A stretch of DNA of 34,591 bases from Clostridia bacterium (lineage in GTDB: Bacteria > Bacillota > Clostridia > Lachnospirales > Lachnospiraceae), in contig BNZC01000014.1 in assembly GCA_026000755.1 (NCBI GenBank), positions 1 to 34,591 on the forward strand, read 5' to 3'. Below, piece by piece: positions 1 through 9,428 of the stretch. Within the stretch, counting starts at the first letter, position 1. The number at the start of each line of letters is the position of its first letter. The translations under genes and the position numbers were made by a program. A model generated the notes under the pieces. That model did no database searches. It was not told the origin of the DNA and worked only from the letters and a program-made list of their open reading frames with translations.

Positions 1-1
1 T

Positions 2-2230
2 TATTTTTTTTATGATCAAGACGGGATAGTAGACAAATATATTGAGTATGTGTTACAGGAAATGGAGAAACAGGTAAAAGACATTGTAATTGTTTGCAAT
101 GGAAAACTTTCACCTGACAGCAAAGAAAGACTGGAATTTTATACAAAAGAAGTGCTGATTCGGGAAAATGAGGGCTTTGATGTATGGGCATATAAGGCTG
201 CACTTTCGCAATTGGGATGGAAGAAACTGGAAGAATACGATGAGATTATTTTGATGAATTTTACCATTATGGGCCCGGTACATCCCTTATCTGAAATGTT
301 TACGGCGATGAATGGAAGAGATTTGGACTTTTGGGGACTTACCAAATTTCATCAAACCGAGGGTGACCCTTTTGGAACGGTTCCTTATGGATATTTACCG
401 GATCATATTCAGACACATTTTCTGGTGATACGAAAGAGCTTGCTGATGACAGAGGCCTTTCGGGAATATTGGGAAACAATGCCGATGATTCATACCTATC
501 AGGAATCGGTGGGTATGCACGAAGCTGTATTTACGAAAAAGTTTGCAGACTTAGGCTATAAGTGGGATGTGTATGCAGATTCAGAAGACTACCGGTCTTT
601 AACCTATTCGCCTATTACTGTCTTGGCAAAGCAGATGCTAAAAGTGAAGCGTTGTCCTTTTTTTAAGCGCCGTTCGTTTATGCAGGATTATACGATTGTA
701 CTCAGTGAGAGCTGCGGGCAAGAGGCCTTTGAATTGTATCGTTATTTAGACGAAGAAACAGATTACGATATCAATTTGTTCTGGGGTAATATTCTTAGGG
801 TGGAAAACCAAGCAGATTTGAAAAAAAACTTGCATTTGAATTTTTGTTTACCAACGACACAAAGGCTGCCGATTGTTGAGAAAGGTTTAGATAAGAAAAC
901 TGCACCAAAGAAGATTGCGTTGGTTTTGCATATCTATTTTATAGAACTGATTGGAGAATGTTTTCATTACGCACAGAACATGCCGTCCTATGCGGATGTA
1001 TATATTACAACCAATACCGAAGAAAAACGAAAGGAGATTGAAAAAGTCTTTCGGACGTTGAAGTGTCATAAATTAGATATTCGGATTGTACCAAATTGTG
1101 GTAGGGATGTCGGACCGTTTTTGGTGGAGTCTAAAGATTATATAATGGACTATGATTACATATGCCATACGCACGATAAAAAAGTCGGGCAGTTAAAACC
1201 GGGTTCTATAGGTGCATCTTTTTCTTATCATTGTTTTGAAAATCTCATGACAAACAGCGCATTTATAGAAAATGTGATTCAGACATTTGAGGACAATCCC
1301 AGACTGGGACTTATGATGCCTCCTCCGCCCAATCACGGTCCTTATTACATTACGCTAGGTCTTGAATGGGGAATGAATTATGGTGTTGTAAAAGAATTGG
1401 CGGAAAAACTGAATATAAACGTGCCGATTTCTGAAAAAAAAGAGCCAATTGCACCATTGGGTTCGGCTTTCTGGGTGCGCCCTGCCGCCTTAAAAAAGCT
1501 GTTTCAGTACGCATGGACGTATGATGATTTTCCAAAGGAACCTGTTTCGGATGATGGAACCGTATTAAATGCAATAGAGCGTATTTATAACTATGTTGCT
1601 CAGGCAGAAGGCTACTATCCGGCATGGCTGTTAAGTGATAAAGGGGCAAGCATGGAGATTACGAATTTGTATCACATGCTGCGGACAATTAATGAAAAAC
1701 TGTTTTTTAAGGCACAGATTGCAGGTTCTCATCAGGATGTGTTGAATTCGATGGATGATTTGTTTTCCGGATTGCCGAAGCGAACATGCGAAGGAACATT
1801 ATATTCTGCTTCCCAAATACGTCGTATGGAGGAAGAGGATGCCCGCCGCTGCTTACCCAAAAGGCAAGACGACATCTATATATGGGAATATGACAATTTG
1901 CAGGAATTAGGAGAAATCTCACAGCTACGTTTTGATGCGGGAGAAGAAGGGCATCTGAGTTTGCAGGAATTGGAAGTTACGGCGGAAAGCGAAAAAGGCG
2001 ATAAAACACGCTATGACGGAACGCATTTTACAAGCAACGGGATTCGCCTAGAGGATAAATTCGTATTTTTAGGCAGCGATCCTCAGGTACAAATAGAAAT
2101 CCCAAATGCTGTATTAAAGAAGCTTGTGGTAAGAGCAAAAATTACGCAAGGTATTGACGAAGAAACGGCGGTGCAGATAAAACAGATTGCGGATTCCAAA
2201 AATCGTTTTTGGAAGAGATGGAGAAAATGA
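2..2230 (+). CDS. Rhamnan synthesis protein F-like glycosyltransferase (5' end outside window)
   Basis: The reading frame is open to the left edge. The codons before the first GTG (position 50) read YDQDGIVDKYIEYVLQEME, which fits the family's usual 'YDKDGIVDDY' opening, so the gene starts upstream and position 50 is not its start. The visible part is about 740 residues and matches the RgpF (rhamnan synthesis F) family of bacterial polysaccharide glycosyltransferases. Motifs seen are 'VIVCNGKLS', 'ENEGFDVWAYKAAL', 'NCGRDVGPFL' near residue 355 counted from GTG 50, and 'PLGSAFWVRP'. Two related halves appear to be present. It probably adds sugars to a cell-wall rhamnose-type polysaccharide at the inner membrane face. 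It overlaps the next gene by 4 bp (ATGA). The tail after about residue 610 is less conserved-looking. Family assignment is fairly sure; the sugar and linkage are unknown. Confidence 0.78.
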   Translation, partial: YFFYDQDGIVDKYIEYVLQEMEKQVKDIVIVCNGKLSPDSKERLEFYTKEVLIRENEGFDVWAYKAALSQLGWKKLEEYDEIILMNFTIMGPVHPLSEMFTAMNGRDLDFWGLTKFHQTEGDPFGTVPYGYLPDHIQTHFLVIRKSLLMTEAFREYWETMPMIHTYQESVGMHEAVFTKKFADLGYKWDVYADSEDYRSLTYSPITVLAKQMLKVKRCPFFKRRSFMQDYTIVLSESCGQEAFELYRYLDEETDYDINLFWGNILRVENQADLKKNLHLNFCLPTTQRLPIVEKGLDKKTAPKKIALVLHIYFIELIGECFHYAQNMPSYADVYITTNTEEKRKEIEKVFRTLKCHKLDIRIVPNCGRDVGPFLVESKDYIMDYDYICHTHDKKVGQLKPGSIGASFSYHCFENLMTNSAFIENVIQTFEDNPRLGLMMPPPPNHGPYYITLGLEWGMNYGVVKELAEKLNINVPISEKKEPIAPLGSAFWVRPAALKKLFQYAWTYDDFPKEPVSDDGTVLNAIERIYNYVAQAEGYYPAWLLSDKGASMEITNLYHMLRTINEKLFFKAQIAGSHQDVLNSMDDLFSGLPKRTCEGTLYSASQIRRMEEEDARRCLPKRQDDIYIWEYDNLQELGEISQLRFDAGEEGHLSLQELEVTAESEKGDKTRYDGTHFTSNGIRLEDKFVFLGSDPQVQIEIPNAVLKKLVVRAKITQGIDEETAVQIKQIADSKNRFWKRWRK

Positions 2231-3246
2231 AGAAACAACGTTTATTATATTTGGATATTGTGCGTGTGATTGCAGTAATTACGGTTTTAGTATGCCATTA
2301 TACAAGGGAATTAGAATACCAAAGTGTAGGTTTTGTAACGAAACTATTACCGGATTATCCCTTTGGAGTCTATCTGGGTTCTTTGGGTGTGAGTCTCTTT
2401 TTCATCATCTCAGGAGCTAGCCTCATGTATGTGAGTGGGGAAAAACTAAAAATAGGAACTTTTTATAAAAAGAGATTTTTGAATATTTATCCCATGTTCT
2501 GGATTGCCTATCTGTTGGCGTTTCTCTATAATTTCTGGGAAAACAGAGGGATGCAGTATTTATATCCGAAAAGTCGTTTTTTATTGACATTGTTTGGAAT
2601 GGATGGCTATACCGAGTGGTTTGGCGCAAATTATTACCTGCTTGGAGAATGGTTCTTGGGCTGTTTGATTTTCTTGTACCTGCTTTTTCCGCTGTTAAGA
2701 ATGGGGACAGTCAAATATCCCAAACAGACAGTCGTTATTGCGGCAGTCATTTATCTTGTGGGCAGTATTTTGGGGAAAATGTATGACGGCGTTGGGATGC
2801 CGGTGCAGTGTTGGTTTTTTATGCGTATCCCTGAATTTTTATTTGGCATGTATTTTGTGCGGTATATAAAAACCGTGTCGCCGCCTTTACTGGTTGGAAG
2901 TCTTGCAGTTTTAGCCGTGACGGCGGTAGTTGATTTCAGATGGATTGGGGCGGTGCATATTACGGTTGTTGTGGGGATTGCTTCTTTCCTGTTCTTGGTG
3001 TTTGTGTCAAAATACCTGGAATTTATGCCGATACAGAAGTTTTGCGGTTTGATTAGCAAGTATTCTTATGCGGTTTTTTTGAGTCATCACTTTTTGTACG
3101 CAAAGATCTTACCGCATTTTAATGGAATTGTTTTATCAAGAAGTGGTGTGTATTTTACTTTTGCAATCTGCATTTGCGTGATTGCTGTTGTGTCAAAGTT
3201 ACTGTTGTGGGCGAATGACAAAGTGCTTCGTTTGCGGCACAGTTGA
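2227..3246 (+). CDS. Acyltransferase 3 family membrane protein
   Basis: This is a 339-residue integral membrane protein of the acyltransferase-3 family (OafA/WecH/NodX type), which transfers acetyl or other acyl groups to surface polysaccharides. The N-terminus 'LYLDIVRVIAVITVLVCHYT' holds the first membrane helix and the conserved His. About nine further hydrophobic segments follow. Late motifs include 'YSYAVFLSHHFLY'. I chose ATG 2227 because it overlaps the upstream stop as ATGA, which suggests translational coupling. In-frame ATG 2218 and TTG 2209 are alternatives. Its place directly after an RgpF-like glycosyltransferase suggests it O-acylates the same wall polysaccharide; that is inference. 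Length is normal for the family. Confidence 0.82.
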   Translation: MKKQRLLYLDIVRVIAVITVLVCHYTRELEYQSVGFVTKLLPDYPFGVYLGSLGVSLFFIISGASLMYVSGEKLKIGTFYKKRFLNIYPMFWIAYLLAFLYNFWENRGMQYLYPKSRFLLTLFGMDGYTEWFGANYYLLGEWFLGCLIFLYLLFPLLRMGTVKYPKQTVVIAAVIYLVGSILGKMYDGVGMPVQCWFFMRIPEFLFGMYFVRYIKTVSPPLLVGSLAVLAVTAVVDFRWIGAVHITVVVGIASFLFLVFVSKYLEFMPIQKFCGLISKYSYAVFLSHHFLYAKILPHFNGIVLSRSGVYFTFAICICVIAVVSKLLLWANDKVLRLRHS

Positions 3247-3285
3247 TGAAAACCAGATAACAAACATTCAAGGGGGAATTTACTT

Positions 3286-5505
3286 ATGAAACGAACAAAA
3301 AGAATTATGGCGTATCTCGTAGCACTTGCTTTACTGCTTACGGCTATACCGATGGAACCTGCATTAGCAGCAACGGGGCAGAATCCGGGAGTGGAAGGCG
3401 GGGGTGCAGACCTTGCAGCACCGGATGCAGACCAAGAGCAATTATTGTTGAATTATGTAGTAATAGAGAAAGAACACATAACAGCTCCGGAGGTGCAAAC
3501 GGCAGTAGTCAGCATTGGAGATGGAACAAATGTTCTGTCGGATGTTGTGCTAAGCGTTCAAAACCAAGCCACAGGAGAAGTCCGTGAAGTGGCTGCGAAG
3601 CAAGTGGCAGGAGATGGCATTGTATTTGAAATCCGCCACGATAATGAGAAAGAGACGGCAGTCTGGAGGTTGGATTTCGTTCGTTATGTTGTAGCCGGCA
3701 AAGGACAGACCATTCAACTTGCAGGTGCGGGTATTGAGGCAGTTTACGGCGTGAATCAACAGCTTGTAACAGATGCAGATGCATATGTTTCTGACGAAAC
3801 GGCACCGGAATTGACTGCGGACGTGGTTAAATTTGATGGTAATGGCAATCAGACTTCGGAAACCTCCATAGCAAGTGCGATTGCCGAAAATTCCGATGTT
3901 ATCAAGAACAGTTCACGGCAAACTCCCATTGTAGGCGCAATGGCAAACAGCCCCGGAAATGTCAATATCCCGGGGAACCAATTGCTCGGGGCTCCTACAA
4001 GCGGCAATCTGATTATCGTTTTTGATCCGGGGCATGACGGAACTCATGCAGGAGCATCTTATAACGGATATCAGGAAGCAGAGCGAGCATTAAAGATTAC
4101 CCAGTATGCAAGGGAAGAACTTTCGCAATACAGAGGCGTTACTATCTATATGACAAGAGATACCGCAGCTTGCCCCAATGGCGGCGGCTCAAATTCGGAT
4201 TGTCTGACACGTCGGGTGCAGATTGCAAAAAATTTTGGAGCAAATGTGTTTGTAAGTTTCCATCTAAATGCCAGTGGAAATCATTCGGCAAGAGGTGCAG
4301 GGGTCTATTATCCCAACTCGAACTACCGACCGGATATCCATTCGGAGGCTTATGGCTTAGGGTCATCCATTTTGAACAAGCTCTTAGAATTGGGACTTGG
4401 CAGTTGGGGTATGCAGATTCGTAATTCAGAGGACAAGACCTATTACCCGGATGGTTCTCTTGCGGATTACCTTGGTGTGATTCGTCAAAACAAGGAAGCG
4501 GGTATTACGCCGGTTCTCATTGAACACGCCTTTATGGACAATGCAGGGGATGTACAATTTATCAATTCTGATGAGAAATTAAAGAAATTGGGCGTTGCAG
4601 ATGCAACGGGGATTGCACAGTATTATCATTTGTCGAAAGGGGAGTACCAGTACCGGGATGGAGATGCGAAGGTAGGGATTACCCCAATAGAAAATTACAC
4701 AAAGATGATGCTTGAGGCAAACGGTGTACCGTTGGCGTACAACCTGTTTTTTGCCGTATACACAAGCAGCAGCGATGTAAAATGGTATTGGGGCTTTAAG
4801 GATAACGACAGGTGGCTTTCCTCCATGAATGTAAGTGATTACAACAAGACAGGAACTTATTATGTGGATGCCTATGCCGTTCGGCAGGACGGGAGCTATT
4901 ATGTCGTTGGGCGCAATACGTTTGCCTTAGAAGAGCTAAATACAAGTTGGACAGGACCGCAAGGAGAAACATGGAAAATTGATTCCGATGGACTGTCAAG
5001 GTGCTATGATGCCAATGGAAACCAGATAAAGAACGCATTTCAGTGCGATGGCACATACACCTATTTCTTCCAGGCTGATGGAAGCCCCATGACAAACCGG
5101 TTGACGTATCACCCGGATGGAAAGAATCTCATTTACTTTGATGAGCAGGGGCATGAAGTGTTTGATCATTTTCAATACTGCAAAGATGTAAAATACACCT
5201 GCTATTTTAATACGTATGGGTATCTGTGTATCGATGAGATCGTATTTTCCGGTGGAAAACCTTATTATTTGGACAAAACGGGAGCGATGAAGCAGAACGA
5301 ATGGTTTTATTTTGGTAATGGAGTAGACATTGGCTCTGCAAATGCGGACGGTTCCTTAAAGGCAGGTGGATGGGGAAAAGACCCATGGGGGAGACAGGTG
5401 TTTTACCATTGGAACGGAATGGTAGCACGAGGTTTGATTACAGATGGTGTTTGGTATTACCATATGGATGAGAAAGACGGACATTTGCGAGGACAGTTCA
5501 GATGA
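3286..5505 (+). CDS. Secreted N-acetylmuramoyl-L-alanine amidase with cell-wall-binding C-terminus
   Basis: This 739-residue exported autolysin cleaves the amide bond between MurNAc and L-Ala of the peptide stem. Residues 1-29 are a signal peptide (basic KRTKR, hydrophobic core, cleavage near ALA|AT). A linker of about 200 residues follows. The Amidase_3 domain spans about 240-450, with zinc ligands H250 (FDPGHDG), E264 and H326 (SFHLNAS) and catalytic E413 (LIEHAFMDN). About 455-550 is a GBS Bsp-like repeat. About 555-739 consists of aromatic/glycine choline-binding-type repeats such as 'YFFQADGSPM' and 'KPYYLDKTGAMKQNEWFYF'. The ribosome site AAGGGGGAA lies just upstream. The last codon overlaps the next start (ATGA). 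The last 558 bp are almost identical to the end of the next gene. Confidence 0.9.
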   Translation: MKRTKRIMAYLVALALLLTAIPMEPALAATGQNPGVEGGGADLAAPDADQEQLLLNYVVIEKEHITAPEVQTAVVSIGDGTNVLSDVVLSVQNQATGEVREVAAKQVAGDGIVFEIRHDNEKETAVWRLDFVRYVVAGKGQTIQLAGAGIEAVYGVNQQLVTDADAYVSDETAPELTADVVKFDGNGNQTSETSIASAIAENSDVIKNSSRQTPIVGAMANSPGNVNIPGNQLLGAPTSGNLIIVFDPGHDGTHAGASYNGYQEAERALKITQYAREELSQYRGVTIYMTRDTAACPNGGGSNSDCLTRRVQIAKNFGANVFVSFHLNASGNHSARGAGVYYPNSNYRPDIHSEAYGLGSSILNKLLELGLGSWGMQIRNSEDKTYYPDGSLADYLGVIRQNKEAGITPVLIEHAFMDNAGDVQFINSDEKLKKLGVADATGIAQYYHLSKGEYQYRDGDAKVGITPIENYTKMMLEANGVPLAYNLFFAVYTSSSDVKWYWGFKDNDRWLSSMNVSDYNKTGTYYVDAYAVRQDGSYYVVGRNTFALEELNTSWTGPQGETWKIDSDGLSRCYDANGNQIKNAFQCDGTYTYFFQADGSPMTNRLTYHPDGKNLIYFDEQGHEVFDHFQYCKDVKYTCYFNTYGYLCIDEIVFSGGKPYYLDKTGAMKQNEWFYFGNGVDIGSANADGSLKAGGWGKDPWGRQVFYHWNGMVARGLITDGVWYYHMDEKDGHLRGQFR
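4948..5505 (+). repeat. Long direct repeat, copy 1 (C-terminal wall-binding module)
   Basis: This segment encodes the last 186 residues of the amidase and is repeated 2297 bp downstream at the end of the glucosaminidase gene. From the SWTGPQ motif onward only 7 of about 184 residues differ (S/P, K/E, C/R, S/Y, A/T, K/T, G/S). Identity stops immediately after the ATGATG that follows the module, so the start codon of the downstream gene is part of the repeated unit. Confidence 0.93.
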
Positions 5506-7802
5506 TGAGGAGAAGCATCGTGAAGAAGAGAAACAGATTTTTGGCGTATTTGTTGTCGTTGCTCTTATTGGTTTCGGCAGTGCCATTTGGATATGTAAAT
5601 GCAGCGGATATTTCGTTGCAGGACAATGCAGAGCTCAGTGTTTCAGAAAATGTTACAGAAACAGACAAGCAGGTAGAAGCAGAAGAAGTACAAATACCGG
5701 AAAACAATCAATGGAAAGAGGCACAGGAAGCATTTACAAAGCTGCTTTACGGCCATTCGCTTTATGCTATGCTGTATAAAGCAGATTCTGTTCGAGTGAT
5801 GGAACAACCATCTGATACAGCGGCGGAGGTGGCTAATCTGCCCTCCGGTTATTCGTTGCAGCTTACGGGATTTGTAGTGGTGAATAACCAAGCGTGGTAT
5901 CAGGCAAAAGTTGTTGTTTCAGACGTATTGTATACAGCCTATGTCAAGAATGCAAATGTTATTTCGGCAAATACAGGATTTCGTGAATGGAAGATAAGTT
6001 ATGGCATTGACCGGATAGGTCAGCGGCTAAGTGCTGCGTATGGCACAAACCTGGACGCATTTCCGGAGAGCTATCGTCCATACATACAGTCACTGCTGAA
6101 TCAACATCCGAACTGGGAATTCGTTCCCATGAATACAGGCTTAAAGTGGGCGGATGTCATTCGAGATGAGATGTCACCAAGGCGAAATCTGGTACCTTCT
6201 TACAGTGCACCTTCTTGGAGGGCAAATGATGTAGAGATAGAACCGGGTTGGGTACAGGCCACGGATCCTATCGTTCGTTATTACATGGATCCTCGGAATT
6301 CTTTGAATGAAGAAGGGGTGTTTCAGTTTGAGTGGTTGGGGTTTTTTAATGGAAACTCCCATACGGAAGGCGGCACAGAAGCAGTTTTACGCAATACTTT
6401 TATGAGCCATAAGGGTTTGGAGGACGGATCGGGCGGAACCTATGCCCAAGTCTTTTGCCAGATTGGACAGTCATTAAATGTAAGTCCTTATTTCCTTGCC
6501 AGTCGAGTGAGGCAGGAGCAAGGTGTAAAAGGGGATTCCTTAATGATTTCCGGAAATTATCCCGGTTTTGAAGGCTATTATAATTATTTTAACATTAAAG
6601 CGACAGGATCTACGAGAGAAGAGATTTACCAAAATGGTTTGACGGAAGCGAGAGATGCCGGTTGGACAACAAGGTATGAAGCCTTAAATGGTGGTGCGAA
6701 CAAAGCGACAGCTAACTACATACGCCGGGGACAGGATACGCCCTATTTGCAAAAATTTGACGTGGATTCCTCCTATGATGGTGTGTGTTGGCATCAGTAT
6801 ATGACAAACCTTCTTGCACCCACCAATGAAGGAAAGACCGTGCGAAGTGCCTATGCAGCAGCGGGATTGTTGGGAAATGATTTTGTGTTTCGTGTGCCGG
6901 TCTATACGAACATGCCAAGTTCTGCCGTTCCTGCACCTCCTGTAGATCACCAGTACCAGGATGGGGATGCGAAAGTAGGGATTACACCGAGTTCGAAAGA
7001 GTTTGTCTTTTCAGCGGAAGGTGTGTCATTGGCAAACGGCCTGTTTTTTGCCGTTTATCGTAATAGTGAGGTGAAGTGGTATTTTGCGTTCAAGGATGAT
7101 TTAGGAAGATGGCTGTCATCTATGCCGGAAAGCGATTACAGCGTACCGGGAACCTATTATGTGGATGCCTACGCCGTTCGGTTGGATGGGAGTTATTATA
7201 AGGTCGGAGGTAACACGTTTACCTTAGGAGCACCAAGAGAAAGTTGGACAGGGCCGCAAGGAGAAACCTGGAAAATTGATTCCGATGGGTTGCCAAGGTG
7301 CTATGATGCCAATGGAAACCAGATAAAGAACGCATTTCAGTGCGATGGCACATACACCTATTTCTTCCAAGCCGACGGAAGCCCCATGACAAACCGGTTG
7401 ACGTATCACCCGGATGGAGAGAATCTCATTTACTTTGATGAGCAGGGGCATGAAGTGTTTGATCATTTTCAATACTGCAAAGATGTAAAGTACACCTGCT
7501 ATTTTAATACATATGGGTATCTGCGTATCGATGAGATCGTATTTTCCGGTGGAAAACCTTATTACTTGGACAAAACGGGAGCGATGAAGCAGAACGAATG
7601 GTTTTATTTTGGTAATGGAGTAGACATTGGCTATGCAAATGCGGACGGTTCCTTAAAGACAGGTGGATGGGGAACAGACCCGTGGGGGAGACAGGTATTT
7701 TACCATTGGAACGGAATGGTAGCACGAGGTTTGATTACAGATAGTGTCTGGTATTACCATATGGATGAGAAAGACGGACATTTGCGAGGACAGTTCAGAT
7801 GA
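5502..7802 (+). CDS. Secreted N-acetylglucosaminidase with SH3-like and cell-wall-binding domains
   Basis: This 766-residue exported glycosidase is expected to cut the glycan strands of peptidoglycan. The signal peptide ends near VNA|AD (about residue 35). A bacterial SH3-like domain spans about 80-155 ('DSVRVMEQPS', 'NQAWYQAKV'). The glucosaminidase domain spans about 190-450, with 'GVFQFEWLGFFNG', 'NVSPYFLASRVRQEQG' (likely catalytic Glu in RQEQG) and 'GYYNYFNIKATG'. A GBS Bsp-like repeat follows at about 485-575, then the same aromatic repeat module as in the upstream amidase. ATG 5502 overlaps the upstream stop; ATG 5505 is also possible. The ribosome site GAGGA lies in the end of the amidase gene. 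Together the pair provides two complementary cell-wall cleavage activities. Confidence 0.88.
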   Translation: MMRRSIVKKRNRFLAYLLSLLLLVSAVPFGYVNAADISLQDNAELSVSENVTETDKQVEAEEVQIPENNQWKEAQEAFTKLLYGHSLYAMLYKADSVRVMEQPSDTAAEVANLPSGYSLQLTGFVVVNNQAWYQAKVVVSDVLYTAYVKNANVISANTGFREWKISYGIDRIGQRLSAAYGTNLDAFPESYRPYIQSLLNQHPNWEFVPMNTGLKWADVIRDEMSPRRNLVPSYSAPSWRANDVEIEPGWVQATDPIVRYYMDPRNSLNEEGVFQFEWLGFFNGNSHTEGGTEAVLRNTFMSHKGLEDGSGGTYAQVFCQIGQSLNVSPYFLASRVRQEQGVKGDSLMISGNYPGFEGYYNYFNIKATGSTREEIYQNGLTEARDAGWTTRYEALNGGANKATANYIRRGQDTPYLQKFDVDSSYDGVCWHQYMTNLLAPTNEGKTVRSAYAAAGLLGNDFVFRVPVYTNMPSSAVPAPPVDHQYQDGDAKVGITPSSKEFVFSAEGVSLANGLFFAVYRNSEVKWYFAFKDDLGRWLSSMPESDYSVPGTYYVDAYAVRLDGSYYKVGGNTFTLGAPRESWTGPQGETWKIDSDGLPRCYDANGNQIKNAFQCDGTYTYFFQADGSPMTNRLTYHPDGENLIYFDEQGHEVFDHFQYCKDVKYTCYFNTYGYLRIDEIVFSGGKPYYLDKTGAMKQNEWFYFGNGVDIGYANADGSLKTGGWGTDPWGRQVFYHWNGMVARGLITDSVWYYHMDEKDGHLRGQFR
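7245..7802 (+). repeat. Long direct repeat, copy 2 (C-terminal wall-binding module)
   Basis: This is the second copy of the 558-bp unit, ending in the same LRGQFR and followed by the same ATGATG. Here the ATGATG reads Met-Met-Arg-stop (7799-7810), a vestige of the start codon that copy 1 supplies to the glucosaminidase gene. This points to duplication or gene conversion of a unit that includes the following start. Confidence 0.92.
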
Positions 7803-7845
7803 TGCGGTGAGCGATAGCGAGCGTCGTACAATGGAGGAGAACGAA

Positions 7846-8217
7846 ATGGCAACGGAAGAACGCAGTGTGAATGAAAAAAGAAGGGCGAAACGATTTCCTT
7901 TGGAAATATCGGTGGCTTTTGAAGAGATGCAGGCAGGCGATGTTACCACGGTTAAGTTTGTGGAGGCAACCGTGACGGATGTGTCCAAATCCGGCATGGG
8001 TTTTTCCTGTTCGAAGTCCTTGGATCTGCATTCGTACTACAATGCGAATATTAAGATTTGGACAGGTGCAGAGATCAAAGCAGTCATGGAAATTATCAGG
8101 GCTCACCAAGACGAGGATGGGCTTTACCAGTACGGCGGAATTTTCATCGGACTTGGAACAGCGGATCGCTGGAAATTAGAGATTTATCAGATGTTCCAAG
8201 AGAGCGATGAAGAGTAG
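7846..8217 (+). CDS. PilZ domain protein, probable c-di-GMP receptor
   Basis: This 123-residue cytoplasmic protein is made almost entirely of one PilZ domain. The c-di-GMP-binding motifs are both visible: RxxxR as R12-RAK-R16, and DxSxxG as D45-V-S47-KS-G50. The beta-barrel continues with 'YGGIFIGLG'. ATG 7846 is chosen because GGAGGA sits 7 nt upstream; an earlier in-frame ATG (7831) overlaps that site. It is the last gene after the two wall hydrolases and converges on tyrA with only 3 bp between the stops. Location suggests c-di-GMP control of surface or envelope functions, but the output partner is unknown. Confidence 0.85.
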   Translation: MATEERSVNEKRRAKRFPLEISVAFEEMQAGDVTTVKFVEATVTDVSKSGMGFSCSKSLDLHSYYNANIKIWTGAEIKAVMEIIRAHQDEDGLYQYGGIFIGLGTADRWKLEIYQMFQESDEE

Positions 8218-8220
8218 CAA

Positions 8221-9330
8221 TTACCGGTCATACACCCTGTAATGGTACTTTCGAAGTAGGAGGGTGGACTGACACAAAGCATCTTCATCGTAAAATTCGA
8301 TCCGAAGGGCGCCCTCTTCAAATTCTCTGTTGTGGAGTATGCCAATGTTTTTAATACTGATATGATTAGCAGCGAGAATCGTGGCGATGGTGGCGATTCC
8401 TCCTGCTTCATCAATCAAATCGCAATAAAGCTCGTGGACACAGGGCAACGAGCCTTGTTTTTTCGTGGGCAAAGAATCGCGATAGTCTTTTGCCTTGCGG
8501 AAAAATTCATACACTTCATCAGCGTTTTCATGAACAATTTCATCCAAAAATCCTTGCATCCCACGGATAAAAACATTCGTTATGGTAAAAAGTGTATCCT
8601 TATTGCTTAAGCAAATTTCCTGCCACATGGCAGGAGAAGAAGAGGCAATTCGGGTCATATCCCGGAATCCGCCCGCTGCAACGGTTTTTAAGATTTCATC
8701 GTCTGTATCAATTCCCTTTACGAAATTCGATAAACACGCCGCAATCACATGAGGCAGATGGCTTACAATGGCTGTCATACCGTCATGTTCTTTTGGTGTC
8801 AGTATAAGGGGAATACAATCCAGGGAGGCGATAAACTGCCGATATTCCGGTATCAGTTCTTGCTTGATGGAGGCGGTACCGGAAGAATAATGAGTAATGA
8901 GATAGTAAGCATTTTCCAACAAATATGCCGTTGCATTTTCGTAGCCTGACATTTCAGAACCTGCCATGGGGTGTCCGCCAATGAAAAAAGGTGCAATCCC
9001 AAGCTGCTTTACGGCTTGGTGAATGGGTTCTTTCACGCTGCCGGTATCGGTCAAAATACAGGACTCACTTAAATAAGGAGCAAGTTCCTCTAAAAAAGTT
9101 TCGTTTTTCTGCACAGGTGCACACAGGAAAATATAACGGCATTCAGCAAAAGCGGGCGTAATCTTTCCGGTAGCAGAAGTAATTACACCCTCTGCTAAAG
9201 CCGCACGGAGAGCATCTTCATTCTGATCTAAGGCAAGGATTTCAATATTCGGGTGAATCCGATGTATGGTTTTTGCCAGGGAGCCGCCAATTAATCCCAA
9301 GCCGATAATTCCGATTTTTTTAGGTGTCAT
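8221..9330 (-). CDS. tyrA: Prephenate dehydrogenase with C-terminal ACT domain
   Basis: This 369-residue enzyme oxidatively decarboxylates prephenate to 4-hydroxyphenylpyruvate for tyrosine synthesis. The Rossmann motif is 'IGIIGLGLIGGSLA' at the N-terminus, with Asp in 'LALDQNEDAL' favouring NAD. Further conserved blocks are 'FIGGHPMAGSEMSGYENA' and 'LPHVIAACL'. The last ~75 residues form an ACT domain ('LIDEAGGIATIATILAANH'), probably for tyrosine feedback. I chose the ATG at 9330 because the Rossmann fold begins right after it; the frame stays open to 9405 but that extension looks non-coding. It lies 98 bp downstream of aroF on the same strand and probably shares its transcript. Confidence 0.93.
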   Translation of the reverse strand: MTPKKIGIIGLGLIGGSLAKTIHRIHPNIEILALDQNEDALRAALAEGVITSATGKITPAFAECRYIFLCAPVQKNETFLEELAPYLSESCILTDTGSVKEPIHQAVKQLGIAPFFIGGHPMAGSEMSGYENATAYLLENAYYLITHYSSGTASIKQELIPEYRQFIASLDCIPLILTPKEHDGMTAIVSHLPHVIAACLSNFVKGIDTDDEILKTVAAGGFRDMTRIASSSPAMWQEICLSNKDTLFTITNVFIRGMQGFLDEIVHENADEVYEFFRKAKDYRDSLPTKKQGSLPCVHELYCDLIDEAGGIATIATILAANHISIKNIGILHNREFEEGALRIEFYDEDALCQSTLLLRKYHYRVYDR

Positions 9331-9428
9331 GAGATAGGTTCCCCTTGTTCTTATATTCCTACATTTTTTCGGATTGGCGAAAAATTCATTCACCAATCCA
9401 AGCAATATGCCATATGGAACTGTTCTGC

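Noticed and set aside
1350..1649. Antisense open frames inside the RgpF-like, hydrolase and other genes
   Set aside because: They have no ribosome sites or domain motifs and are opposite clear protein-coding genes.
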